Assembly: GCA_021647505.1 (NCBI GenBank)
Contig: JAKIUN010000022.1
Location: forward strand, 1-50,738
Direction: 5' to 3'
Length of the DNA: 50,738 nt
Source of the DNA: Gammaproteobacteria bacterium
Lineage (GTDB): Bacteria; Pseudomonadota; Gammaproteobacteria; SZUA-152
Below the pieces are notes generated by a model. It was given only the letters and a program-made list of their open reading frames with translations, was not told the origin of the DNA and made no database searches. Made by a program: the position numbers and the translations under genes. Positions 16,438 to 24,767 of the stretch are shown here, piece by piece; position 1 is the stretch's first letter; each line of letters starts with the position of its first letter.

Positions 16438-17223
16438 ATGGCTAAAACACAAATTGAATGGACAGATGCTACATGGAATCCAGTTGCAGGGTGCTCTTTA
16501 GTAAGTGCTGGATGTAAGTATTGTTACGCGATGCAAATGGCTCGGCGACTTGAGGCGATGGGGGTAGACAAGTACAAAGGGCTTGCTAGGAAAAGTGGCA
16601 ATAATGTTACATGGAGTGGGGTTGTTAGAGAAGATCAAGAATCCTTATTGATTCCCTATAAGTGGAAAAAATCGCGTAAAATATTTGTCAACTCCATGAG
16701 CGATTTATTTCATGATGAAGTAAGTGATGACTTTATACTTTTAGTGTGGAAAGTTATGTATGCAACACCACAGCATAATTACCAAATACTAACAAAACGT
16801 CCAGAGCGGATGCGCCAAATTATATCAGACAAGATTAAAACTGTACTACCAAATGTATGGTTAGGGACAAGCATCGAAAACTCTGAGGTAATTGATCGAA
16901 TAAATTTCCTACGCAGGACTCCCGCCGCAGTGCGATTTATCTCGTTTGAACCACTTATTGACTCTGTTGGCTCAGTCAATTTAAGAGATATTCACTGGGC
17001 TATTGTGGGTGGTGAGAGTGGTAGCAAGGCCAGGCCTATCAAAGAAGCGTGGATTGATGAGATTTATGAACAATGTGGCATTTATGATACGGCTTTTTTC
17101 TTTAAGCAATGGGGAGCTTGGGGTAAAGACAACCAAAGACGTTCTAAAAAGGCTAATGGCCGTGAATATAGGGGCAGGACATGGGATGAAATGCCATCCG
17201 CTACAGGCAATATGGCGATATAG
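16438..17223 (+). CDS. Three-Cys-motif protein, DUF5131 / phage Gp37-Gp68 family
   Basis: 261 residues. The opening IEWTDATWNPVAGCSLVSAG is followed by CKYCY, which places Cys19, Cys26 and Cys29 in a C-x6-C-x2-C arrangement. The family is known for this radical-SAM-like cysteine motif. Further family features are FVNSMSDLFHDEV, LTKRPERM, WLGTSIEN and VGGESGSKARP. The enzymatic reaction of the family is not established to my knowledge. The gene is strikingly AT-rich compared with nadK or the flagellar genes. It precedes tcmP by 12 bases, the typical partner arrangement. Confidence 0.88.
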   Translation: MAKTQIEWTDATWNPVAGCSLVSAGCKYCYAMQMARRLEAMGVDKYKGLARKSGNNVTWSGVVREDQESLLIPYKWKKSRKIFVNSMSDLFHDEVSDDFILLVWKVMYATPQHNYQILTKRPERMRQIISDKIKTVLPNVWLGTSIENSEVIDRINFLRRTPAAVRFISFEPLIDSVGSVNLRDIHWAIVGGESGSKARPIKEAWIDEIYEQCGIYDTAFFFKQWGAWGKDNQRRSKKANGREYRGRTWDEMPSATGNMAI

Positions 17224-17235
17224 CAGGGTAGTTAA

Positions 17236-18495
17236 ATGACAAGGAAAAGTTATGATTGGGATGGTGGTGCTAAGCTTGAAGAGCATACAAAGAAAAAACA
17301 TTTCATACTTAGGGAATATTTTAGAGAGTATTTGATTACTCGATGTCAATTGCCTCAGCAGGAAAAGTTCAGGCTTGCTATTGTTGATGGATTTACGGGT
17401 GCGGGCTTATATAAATGCGGAAGTTTTGGTTCGCCTATGATATTTGTTAATGTACTTACCAAAACTGCAAATGAGATTAATTTGCATCGATTAAGTCAAG
17501 GTATGCGCCTTATAATAATCGAGTGCTTACTAATTTTTAACGATCAAGATAAATTTGTTATTGATCAGCTGCGTGAAAATATTGCTCCCCTTTTTGTTAC
17601 CACAAAAGACGACAACGAAAATATCTACATAGAAACTGAATTCTTGAATAATTCATTTGAAGTAATATACCCACAAATAAAGCAAAGACTTCTTTCTGCA
17701 AAGTACCACAATGTACTTTTTAACTTGGATCAATGTGGTTACTCGCATGTTCCTTCAAATATTATTAGAGATATTGTTAATTCATGGCGTTCTGCAGAAG
17801 TATTGTTAACATTTATGATTAGTAGTTTGCTAGCTTATCTATCCCCTCAAAAAGAAGTATCAGGTGTTCCTTTAGAGGCAGTCGTTAAGGGCAAAATTGA
17901 TAGCCTACTTAAGAATGGTGGTGAGCTTCTTGGTAAAGCTCAATGGCTGGGTGAAGCCGAGAAGATTGTTTATTCTCACTACAAGAGTTGCGCTACCTAT
18001 GTAAGCCCTTTTTCAATCAACAATCCAAAAGGATGGCGCTATTGGCTGATGCACTTTGCAAGCTCGTATCGAGCCAGACAAGTTTATAACAACATACTTC
18101 ATCAGGATGGGGAATCACAAGCCCATTTTGGGCGATCCGGTTTGCATATGTTGTCATATAATTCTCAAAATGAGGGGCAGCTATATCTGTTCAACAATAG
18201 TTCAAGGCAGTCTGCTAAGGAAGCACTGTATAATGATATACCAAGGTTTGTTGCTGAGTCTGGTGATACGCTTGCTATGCAGGATTTTTATGCGGCAGCT
18301 TACAGCGAGACACCTGCGCACAGCGACGATATTCATGAAATGATTATTGAGAACCCAGATATGGAAGTCATTACGGAATCTGGAGGCAAGCGAAGGCAGC
18401 CCAATACGGTAAAAGCGGGGGACACATTAAAACTAAAGAGCCAGAAAAGTATGTTTTTCATGTTTTCTGGTACATCAAATGGAAAACAACCTTAA
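17236..18495 (+). CDS. tcmP: Three-Cys-motif partner protein TcmP
   Basis: 419 residues. The N-terminus YDWDGGAKLEEHTKKKHFI, then LREYFREYL, IVDGFTGAGLYKCGSFGSP (a methyltransferase-like glycine-rich loop), and later NLDQCGYSHV are the hallmarks of the TcmP family, named for its regular pairing with three-Cys DUF5131 proteins. It is AT-rich like its partner. The fold looks related to Rossmann methyltransferases, but the reaction is unknown. The C-terminal 40 residues are basic. Confidence 0.88.
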   Translation: MTRKSYDWDGGAKLEEHTKKKHFILREYFREYLITRCQLPQQEKFRLAIVDGFTGAGLYKCGSFGSPMIFVNVLTKTANEINLHRLSQGMRLIIIECLLIFNDQDKFVIDQLRENIAPLFVTTKDDNENIYIETEFLNNSFEVIYPQIKQRLLSAKYHNVLFNLDQCGYSHVPSNIIRDIVNSWRSAEVLLTFMISSLLAYLSPQKEVSGVPLEAVVKGKIDSLLKNGGELLGKAQWLGEAEKIVYSHYKSCATYVSPFSINNPKGWRYWLMHFASSYRARQVYNNILHQDGESQAHFGRSGLHMLSYNSQNEGQLYLFNNSSRQSAKEALYNDIPRFVAESGDTLAMQDFYAAAYSETPAHSDDIHEMIIENPDMEVITESGGKRRQPNTVKAGDTLKLKSQKSMFFMFSGTSNGKQP

Positions 18496-18611
18496 TTTCA
18501 ATGTTTTCTAATGGCACAAAGCACCTCCTTTCTGACTAATCCGCTATTAATTTTCGTAGGCTGATTTCATCCCCTCAACGAGGCACAAGATAAACAGTTT
18601 TCCCCATACTC

Positions 18612-21479
18612 ATGAAATCACCAACCACTGAAACAACTCAATCTCTCATCACCGGCGGAAAATCAGATCCCTTCCTCCCTCAATTACTCGATGCCATCAA
18701 CCAGGCTACGGAGATCGATATCACCGTAGCCTTTATTCGCCAGAGTGGCCTGGATTTGATCTTTGATGCATTGAGAGATGCAATGAATCGCCGTGCGGTG
18801 ATTCGGGTATTGACCTCTGATTATCTGGATGTGACCGAGCCGCAGGCGTTGCGGCGATTGATGTTGTTGGCGGAGCGTGGGGCGGATGTTCGGCTGTTTT
18901 CTACGGCTGGCGATCCCAGTTTTCATATCAAGTCCTATATCTTTCTGCGTCGTGATGGTGAAGCCATTTCAGAGGGCTGTGCCTTTGTTGGTTCCAGCAA
19001 TATCTCTAACATGGCGTTGACTCGTGGCCTGGAGTGGAATCTGCGAGTAGATTATCCGGCGGAATCAGAAAAATTTATTGAGATCCTCGGTAAATTTGCA
19101 ACGCTGTTTTCTGATTCGCGGGTGTTTCCACTCTCTCATGCATGGATCGATGACTACACGGTGCGACGCAAGGTATCGTTGCGGGTGGTCAACGGTGAGT
19201 CGGAAGAGGAATGCCTACCTGCCATCCCTACCGAGATTCAGGCCGAGGCGTTGGCCGCATTGCAGGCCTCCCGGACTGCGGGTTATCGGCGTGGGTTGGT
19301 GGTGCTGGCCACTGGCCTGGGTAAAACTTGGCTGGCGGCCTTTGATGTACAGCAGGTCATGGCCAAGCAGGTGTTGTTTGTCGCCCACCGGGAAGAGATT
19401 CTGATGCAGGCGGAGGAGACCTTTGTCCGTATTCAGCCCGAGGCGAGTATTGGTTACTACACCGGCAAGGCGAAGGAGGGTGAGGCTGATTTTGTTTTTG
19501 CTTCGATCCAGACTCTGGGGCGGGCGGAGCACTTGCAACGGTTTTCACCGGACTGTTTTGATTACATCGTGGTAGATGAATTCCATCATGCAGACTCCAA
19601 TACCTATCGCCGTTTGATCAATTATTTTCAGCCACGCTTTATGCTCGGACTGACGGCAACACCAGAACGCACCGATCAGGCGAATATCCTCTCTCTCTGT
19701 GACGACAATCTGGTATACGAGAGGAATTTTATCGAGGGCATCAATGCGGGTCTGTTGTGCCCGTTTTACTATCATGGCATCCATGACCGGGCGGTCGACT
19801 ATACTGAAATCCCCTGGCGCAACGGGCATTTTGATCCTGGTGACCTGAGTAACAAACTGGCTACCCGTGCCCGTGCCAAGCATGCGCTTTCGGTGTGGCA
19901 GAAGCTGCACCAGAGTCGCACCCTGGCGTTCTGTGTCTCTCGTTCTCACGCAGAGTTTATGGCGGACTATTTCTTCCGAGCGGGTATTCGTGCGGCGGCG
20001 GTACATGCCGAGTCGGAGCTGCCGCGTAATGTGGCATTGAAACAGCTGGAAGCGGGTACGCTAGAAGTAATTTTTTCGGTCGATCTGTTCAATGAGGGTG
20101 TCGATCTTCCCGCTATTGATACGGTGATGATGCTTAGACCGACAGAGTCAAAGATTCTGTTTCTGCAACAGTTGGGGCGTGGACTGAGGCTGCATCGCGG
20201 CAAAGACTATGTGCAGGTGCTGGATTTCATCGGTAATCACAAGGCGTTTCTGAATAAGCCAGAATCATTGTTTGGGGTGCGATCTTTACATGAATTTATT
20301 CAGCGACAACAGGGCGATGATTTTCCGCTGCCTAAGGGCTGTTATGCCAACTACGACCTGGGCGTCATCGATTTTCTGCAACAGGTCATCAAGAGCTTGC
20401 CCAAGGGGATAGTTGATACCTACGAACTACTGAAGTCGACGGATCAACGACGGCCGAGTGCGGTTGAAATGTATCGTGCCGGGGTGGATTTCAAACAGAT
20501 CAGAGGAAGGTTCGGCACTTGGTTTGATCTGGTTGCCGAGCGTGGGGGGCTGGATGAGGCGCAGCAGGTGGTACTGCAGCGGCATCGGCCCTACTTCCGT
20601 GAGATAGAGACGGCACCTATGACCAAGTCGTACAAGATGGTGCTGCTGGAGGCGTTGCTGGAACTCGATGGTTTTATTCATCCACAGACCACCTATGATC
20701 TGGCGATTCGCTCCGGTGAAATTCTGTTGCGTCGCCCGCCACTGATGGTGAAGGATCTACCCGAACGTTTTCAAAGACTGGCCGATATCCTCGTCACCCA
20801 ACCTGGTCAATGGCTCACCTACTGGAACGCCAATCCGGTTAATGCTTTCATTGGCGGCAATAGAAAACAGGGTGAAATATTCTTTGAGCTGGAAGACAAC
20901 CACCTGAAGCCTAATTTTGAATTGACCATCAAAGATCGTGATGTATTTCGTAACATGTTGCAGGAACTGGTGGACTACAAGCTGGCCATGTATATGGATA
21001 GGGAGCTGAGGGGTGTGACAGCCAATGTGGGGGCCAGCTCGGACTGGGACACGGTTCCATTCTTTCCCAATCTAAAAATTGCTTGCGGTTATTTCAAGAA
21101 TGCAGACGGCGAAAATGAGACTATGGTGAAAATACCTCCTCAGTATCGTGCCGATCCTTTGCGCCATTTCATTGCACGTGCCTCAGGAAATTCCATGAAT
21201 GGTGGCAAACAGCCAATCTGTGATGGCGATTATCTATTACTGGAACTGGTCAATGCTGACCGCGCCGGTTCGATCAGCAACCAGATCATGGCCGTGGAGC
21301 GGCAGGATGCGAGTGGCGATGACCAATATGTCCTGAGGGTAGTGAAAAAACGGGGTGGTGGTGACTATTATCTGCAAGCGAACAATCCCGACTATGCCGA
21401 TTTCGATGCTACTGAGGGAATGCGCACCTTTGCACGTTTGCGCAAGACAGTCGCTTCCGAGGACGTGATCGAGGCGTGA
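18612..21479 (+). CDS. PLD nuclease - SF2 helicase with C-terminal S24/LexA-like domain
   Basis: 955 residues. An N-terminal phospholipase-D-like nuclease domain has HIK at 105-107 and GSSN at 127-130. The SF2 helicase follows, with Walker A ATGLGKT (233-239), DEFH box (322-325), TATPER (348-353) and QQLGRGLRLH (519-528, motif VI). A linker region resembling DUF3427 comes next. The last 104 residues look like an S24 peptidase fold: SGNSMNGG with Ser861 and VVKKR with Lys912-913 as a possible Ser/Lys dyad. The G+C content is closer to the genome average than that of the tcm genes. It lies 116 bases after tcmP without a clear ribosome site, so it could have its own promoter. Confidence 0.85.
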   Translation: MKSPTTETTQSLITGGKSDPFLPQLLDAINQATEIDITVAFIRQSGLDLIFDALRDAMNRRAVIRVLTSDYLDVTEPQALRRLMLLAERGADVRLFSTAGDPSFHIKSYIFLRRDGEAISEGCAFVGSSNISNMALTRGLEWNLRVDYPAESEKFIEILGKFATLFSDSRVFPLSHAWIDDYTVRRKVSLRVVNGESEEECLPAIPTEIQAEALAALQASRTAGYRRGLVVLATGLGKTWLAAFDVQQVMAKQVLFVAHREEILMQAEETFVRIQPEASIGYYTGKAKEGEADFVFASIQTLGRAEHLQRFSPDCFDYIVVDEFHHADSNTYRRLINYFQPRFMLGLTATPERTDQANILSLCDDNLVYERNFIEGINAGLLCPFYYHGIHDRAVDYTEIPWRNGHFDPGDLSNKLATRARAKHALSVWQKLHQSRTLAFCVSRSHAEFMADYFFRAGIRAAAVHAESELPRNVALKQLEAGTLEVIFSVDLFNEGVDLPAIDTVMMLRPTESKILFLQQLGRGLRLHRGKDYVQVLDFIGNHKAFLNKPESLFGVRSLHEFIQRQQGDDFPLPKGCYANYDLGVIDFLQQVIKSLPKGIVDTYELLKSTDQRRPSAVEMYRAGVDFKQIRGRFGTWFDLVAERGGLDEAQQVVLQRHRPYFREIETAPMTKSYKMVLLEALLELDGFIHPQTTYDLAIRSGEILLRRPPLMVKDLPERFQRLADILVTQPGQWLTYWNANPVNAFIGGNRKQGEIFFELEDNHLKPNFELTIKDRDVFRNMLQELVDYKLAMYMDRELRGVTANVGASSDWDTVPFFPNLKIACGYFKNADGENETMVKIPPQYRADPLRHFIARASGNSMNGGKQPICDGDYLLLELVNADRAGSISNQIMAVERQDASGDDQYVLRVVKKRGGGDYYLQANNPDYADFDATEGMRTFARLRKTVASEDVIEA

Positions 21480-21534
21480 TCAGCAACATAGACCTCACGA
21501 CCATAATAGAGACATGTTTTATTTAGGATGCCAA

Positions 21535-22269
21535 CTATCGTGACATTTTGCGGCGTGATTCCCGCTGTATTTCAAGCACAAAGCGCTCGATGGTGCGCGC
21601 CTGTATCTTGTCCAGCTGTTCAAAGCTACCGCCGACCTGAATGTTGCGACTGGGCTCATGCCGGGTGATGCGGCGCAGAGTGAACTGGCCCTGAACACGC
21701 TTTCTATCGGGAAGAGTAAGAGTGTAGGTCAGGGTTTGTGCCTTTTCTTCGATTGCCGTTTTGGGCGGGAAACGTACGCACATGCCTGCGGCTGAAATAT
21801 CCTGTAGTTCACCGTGAAAGGTATTGTTCTGCGCATCCACGAGTTCAACCTGGATAGACTGTAGCACACTGACCGGAACCCTAAAAATATGGCGGCGCTG
21901 GCGATAACGAATGATTTTTGGAAATGGAACCCTGTAGAAGGCAACACCGTTATCGGCGCCGATCTCGCTGATTTCAAGGATCATCTTGATTTCGATACCC
22001 TCGCGGTGCGCACTCAGTCCGATCCTGTTTGCCGTGCTGAGTCGGGTGTGGCCTTCACGGGGGTGTAATTCATCCAGCAATAGATAATTCTGTTCGGGGT
22101 TCACTTCGAGCAGAGTGCTGTTATACAGGTGTTTTGCCGAAGGAACGGTAATGCTGATAATGCTGTGCTGTTGTTGCAAAGGGCGAAGGATGGCCGTGAT
22201 ACGAGTTGTCGAGGTGACTTCCTCGTACTGTTGTTGGTAGTTATTGCCTTCCGTTTGTTGCTGGGCCAT
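21535..22269 (-). CDS. ycgR: YcgR-like flagellar brake protein (PilZ domain)
   Basis: 244 residues. The N-terminal YcgR domain (about 25-115) precedes a PilZ domain with the c-di-GMP motif RRHIFRVPV (RxxxR-type) and DISAAGMCVRFPP (D/NxSxxG). On binding c-di-GMP this family slows the flagellar motor. It heads away from the island and is followed upstream by flgN and flgM on the same strand. Its place beside flagellar assembly genes supports the role. Confidence 0.85.
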   Translation of the reverse strand: MAQQQTEGNNYQQQYEEVTSTTRITAILRPLQQQHSIISITVPSAKHLYNSTLLEVNPEQNYLLLDELHPREGHTRLSTANRIGLSAHREGIEIKMILEISEIGADNGVAFYRVPFPKIIRYRQRRHIFRVPVSVLQSIQVELVDAQNNTFHGELQDISAAGMCVRFPPKTAIEEKAQTLTYTLTLPDRKRVQGQFTLRRITRHEPSRNIQVGGSFEQLDKIQARTIERFVLEIQRESRRKMSR

Positions 22270-22333
22270 GTATCGAGTGTTTTAGTTAAGTTGCCCTTTA
22301 GTGGTCGCCACCACCCTGCGATGACGACCTGTA

Positions 22334-22828
22334 TCAGGCAATGGCAATTGACTGTCCCTGCGTAGGACGGCGATCCGATTTTCCACTGTCTTGATAGGTG
22401 CAGGAAGAAGTTTGCTCGTGGTTTTCACCGCGTAGGAGGCTCAATGCCTGTTGCAGCTGGGCATGTGAGGCATCAAGAATGCGCTGGTTCAGCAGATTCT
22501 GTTCATGACATTGTTTCAGTGCAGTGTGCAGGGATTGCCATCTAGCGACCAACTGTGGATTTTTGCTATTGATGATGAAGGCTTCCAGCTGGCGACGATC
22601 ACAGGGTGAACCGACGATCTCTTCCAGTTCTGGAAACGATGATAGTTCCTGTTGCTCAAGGTCGTTGATGTGTTTGAGTTTGGCATCCATTGTCTGCTCG
22701 AAGGCCTGCAGATCGTTGCCCTTCAGCGCATCGCATTCCTGTTGAAGCACCTCCAACATGCGCAGGGCATTTTGCTGTTGCATTTCAAGCAGGATGTGTA
22801 GCCGATATTCTGCTGTTGGATTGCTCAT
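22334..22828 (-). CDS. flgN: Flagellar export chaperone FlgN
   Basis: A 164-residue helical protein. The pattern LLEMQQQNALRMLEVLQQEC, then LEQQELSSFPEL and LHTALKQCHEQNLLNQRIL, is typical of FlgN, the export chaperone of hook-associated proteins FlgK and FlgL (both encoded at 34282-37073). It follows flgM after 4 bases, the usual flgM-flgN order, and is probably read from the FliA promoter ahead of flgM. Confidence 0.85.
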   Translation of the reverse strand: MSNPTAEYRLHILLEMQQQNALRMLEVLQQECDALKGNDLQAFEQTMDAKLKHINDLEQQELSSFPELEEIVGSPCDRRQLEAFIINSKNPQLVARWQSLHTALKQCHEQNLLNQRILDASHAQLQQALSLLRGENHEQTSSCTYQDSGKSDRRPTQGQSIAIA

Positions 22829-22832
22829 GGTT

Positions 22833-23153
22833 TCAGGATGATCTCAGGTTGTTCTCGAATTGGATGAATTTTTCTGCTACACGCAGGGGATCGATTTCAT
22901 ACACTCCTGCGTCGATGGCCGATTTGAGGCTCTGCACGCGTTCCCCATCGATCACGGATTGGGCATGGATCGCCGATTCGACGCTCTTCAATTGACTGGC
23001 CTGCAGGGTGAGTGTGATGGTGTCCGCCCTGTTTGCGGGGGTTGCTGACGACGGGGTTTGTAGCGCATTTCCGCTGCTGTCTGTGATGCTTTTTGCGCTT
23101 CCTCCTGTGCCTTGCGGCTGGGACGGAGGAACCCCTGTGATATCAATTGCCAT
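22833..23153 (-). CDS. flgM: Anti-sigma-28 factor FlgM
   Basis: 106 residues. A disordered Ser/Thr/Gln/Pro-rich N-terminal half is followed by the FlgM core: VIDGERVQSLKSAIDAGVY and IDPLRVAEKFIQFEN. FlgM holds FliA inactive until the hook is complete and is then exported. A strong ribosome site (AAAGGAG) precedes the ATG, and a very good FliA promoter lies 31 bases upstream, giving the expected feedback. Confidence 0.92.
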   Translation of the reverse strand: MAIDITGVPPSQPQGTGGSAKSITDSSGNALQTPSSATPANRADTITLTLQASQLKSVESAIHAQSVIDGERVQSLKSAIDAGVYEIDPLRVAEKFIQFENNLRSS

Positions 23154-23183
23154 GGTGATGCTCCTTTGACGCTACTGCTATGA

Positions 23184-23210
23184 CTATCGGCACAGGGTAT
23201 TGAAACTTAA
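23184..23210 (-). promoter_or_regulatory. Sigma-28 (FliA) promoter of flgM
   Basis: On the minus strand TTAAGTTT, exactly 11 bases, then GCCGATAG differs from the FliA consensus at only two positions. It lies just ahead of flgM and fits known flgM autoregulation. Confidence 0.85.
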
Positions 23211-23382
23211 GAGACTTACGATCAATGGGTGAAACTCGTTGTTGTTGTTTGGCTGCCAGTATTGCGGCGTGGATCGTTGATTTTTCAGACATATCAGTAC
23301 ACTAGTTCTACATCTGTTACTTTAATTCTACTTTGTCAGATTAGATGTCAATAAAATCATGGCGTTACAGTTTTAAGGCCAT

Positions 23383-23476
23383 GTAGGGCACGTTTTTTGT
23401 GCCCACGCGGTTGGCGCATATTCCACGTGGGCATGAAAAGCCTGCCCACCCTACCAGGTATTTGTGGGGAGTCCTC
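23383..23476 (+). repeat. Dispersed palindromic repeat, family A (copy 2)
   Basis: GTAGGGCACG...GTGCCCACGCGG and CACGTGGGCATGAAAA...CCTGCCCACCCTACCA form internal hairpins. The whole unit is the reverse complement of 10564-10650. It fills much of the gap between flgA and flgM. Confidence 0.75.
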
Positions 23477-23486
23477 AGAGTAGGCT

Positions 23487-24287
23487 CTACATGTGTACTT
23501 GCACGGTTCCGGCTTTGATGGCGATGCCCTCAATGATGCGTTTTGAGCGTGTGTTACGCACCGTGATTCGCTCGCCTTGGGCGGCATTCTGTAATGCCTT
23601 TCCCTTGCTGCGAACCTGCAGAAAGCCTGTATTGGCGAGGATGGTGACATCATCGCCCCGGCGAACCAGCAAGCGTGCCTTTAGCATACGCGGTGTCAGG
23701 GGGGTGCCCGCAGGCAGGGAACGCATAGCCAGTTTGCCGATGATTTCTTCTGTCTGGCGATAATATCCGTGATTGAGTGTTGATATTTCCTGCCGCCGGG
23801 AAATGATATCTGCTCGGGTGATGGCATCACCCCGGCTGATGGGGCGGGATGTCGTCAGCACATCGCCAAAGACACGGATATTAGCAGGAATGTAAACGGT
23901 CCAGGGTTTCCCTCCCGGGCATTGTACACCCACGGTCAGCTTTCCCTGCAAGCGGCTTCCTGCTGGGACAAAGGCCTGCAGCCCTATTTCACAGAATCCC
24001 AGACGTAGGCGTGAATCCAGGCGGCCAAGGTGAATCTCATGACTGTTGCCGGATTCAAGGGGAATTTGTGACCGCAAAAAATCACGTGCCACCTCATGCA
24101 GGGAGGTGAGTGACTGGTATTGGGGTGTATTGCCCGTGGGGGTGGTGGCCAGGGCCATTGCCGGAAACAGGGCGGCAACGATCAGCAAAGGCAGGCCGCC
24201 GGCAAGGATTTGCCATTTTGTGCCATAGGCTTGCCGGGGGAGACCTCCGGCAGGCGACAAAGAAACAATGCTTGTGATGGTGTTCAT
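23487..24287 (-). CDS. flgA: Flagellar P-ring assembly chaperone FlgA
   Basis: About 266 residues from the ATG at 24287 (open frame to 24320). A signal-type helix (LPLLIVAALFPAMALA) is followed by a periplasmic part with SAF-like beta-clip features: RVFGDVLTTSRPISRGDAIT, RSLPAGTPLTPRML and VRRGDDVTILANTG. The end is IIEGIAIKAGTVQV. FlgA helps FlgI polymerise into the P-ring. It is divergent from cheV across a region crowded with nested inverted repeats, and separated from flgM by a dispersed repeat. Confidence 0.92.
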   Translation of the reverse strand: MNTITSIVSLSPAGGLPRQAYGTKWQILAGGLPLLIVAALFPAMALATTPTGNTPQYQSLTSLHEVARDFLRSQIPLESGNSHEIHLGRLDSRLRLGFCEIGLQAFVPAGSRLQGKLTVGVQCPGGKPWTVYIPANIRVFGDVLTTSRPISRGDAITRADIISRRQEISTLNHGYYRQTEEIIGKLAMRSLPAGTPLTPRMLKARLLVRRGDDVTILANTGFLQVRSKGKALQNAAQGERITVRNTRSKRIIEGIAIKAGTVQVHM

Positions 24288-24451
24288 GGTGTTAAGCCAC
24301 CGTTTTATAACATATATCAAATGGCCGTTGATGGTTTTCCGTCAATGGTGACAGTTTTTCCATCTGACGACCTATGTCGGGACAATTGCAACAGACGTGC
24401 CATGTCGCCCTCCTCAAGAAACCTCTACCGTGTGTCGATAGAGCGGGTACG

Positions 24452-24733
24452 ATTAACTCGGCAACGATATAGATTGCGTTCAGGGCTTCAAGAATGGTCC
24501 GGATCAAGGCGCGGCTCGCCGGAAAGGGTGGTTCCCTTGGCAAGAGCCGAAACGCAGAGGCGGGCCATTCTTGAAGCCCCTATCTATATGATTGAAAAGG
24601 GTAGGCCGTCGTGAGAGCGTCTGCGGACTGCGTTGGCAAAACTTGCTGTAGGGTGTCTACAGCGGCGTTTCACCGCCTTGCCGCAGACGCTCTCACAACG
24701 GCTGAACACAATCTATATCGTTGCCGAGTTAAT
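24452..24733. repeat. Nested inverted repeats in the flgA-cheV gap
   Basis: The outer arms of 32 bases (24452-24483 and 24702-24733, beginning ATTAACTCGGCAACG on the left) are complementary with one mismatch. Inside are two further hairpins: 24484-24580 with GGGCTTCAAGAATGG arms and 24611-24696 with perfect 16-bp GTGAGAGCGTCTGCGG arms. No coding frame is seen. The outer arm on the right sits 35 bases before cheV, so both divergent genes may have the same sequence in their leader regions. Confidence 0.8.
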
Positions 24734-24767
24734 AAAATACAGACATTTAAATTTCTGGAGCTGAGTA

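Noticed and set aside
24452-24733. Possible integron attC sites or CRISPR units in the flgA-cheV gap
   Set aside because: The hairpins differ from each other in sequence, there are no regularly spaced direct repeats, and no integrase or cas gene is present.
24702-24733. A FliA promoter for cheV (GCCGAGTT)
   Set aside because: The -35 element at the right spacing reads GAAC and the -10 departs from GCCGATAA at its end, too weak to claim.
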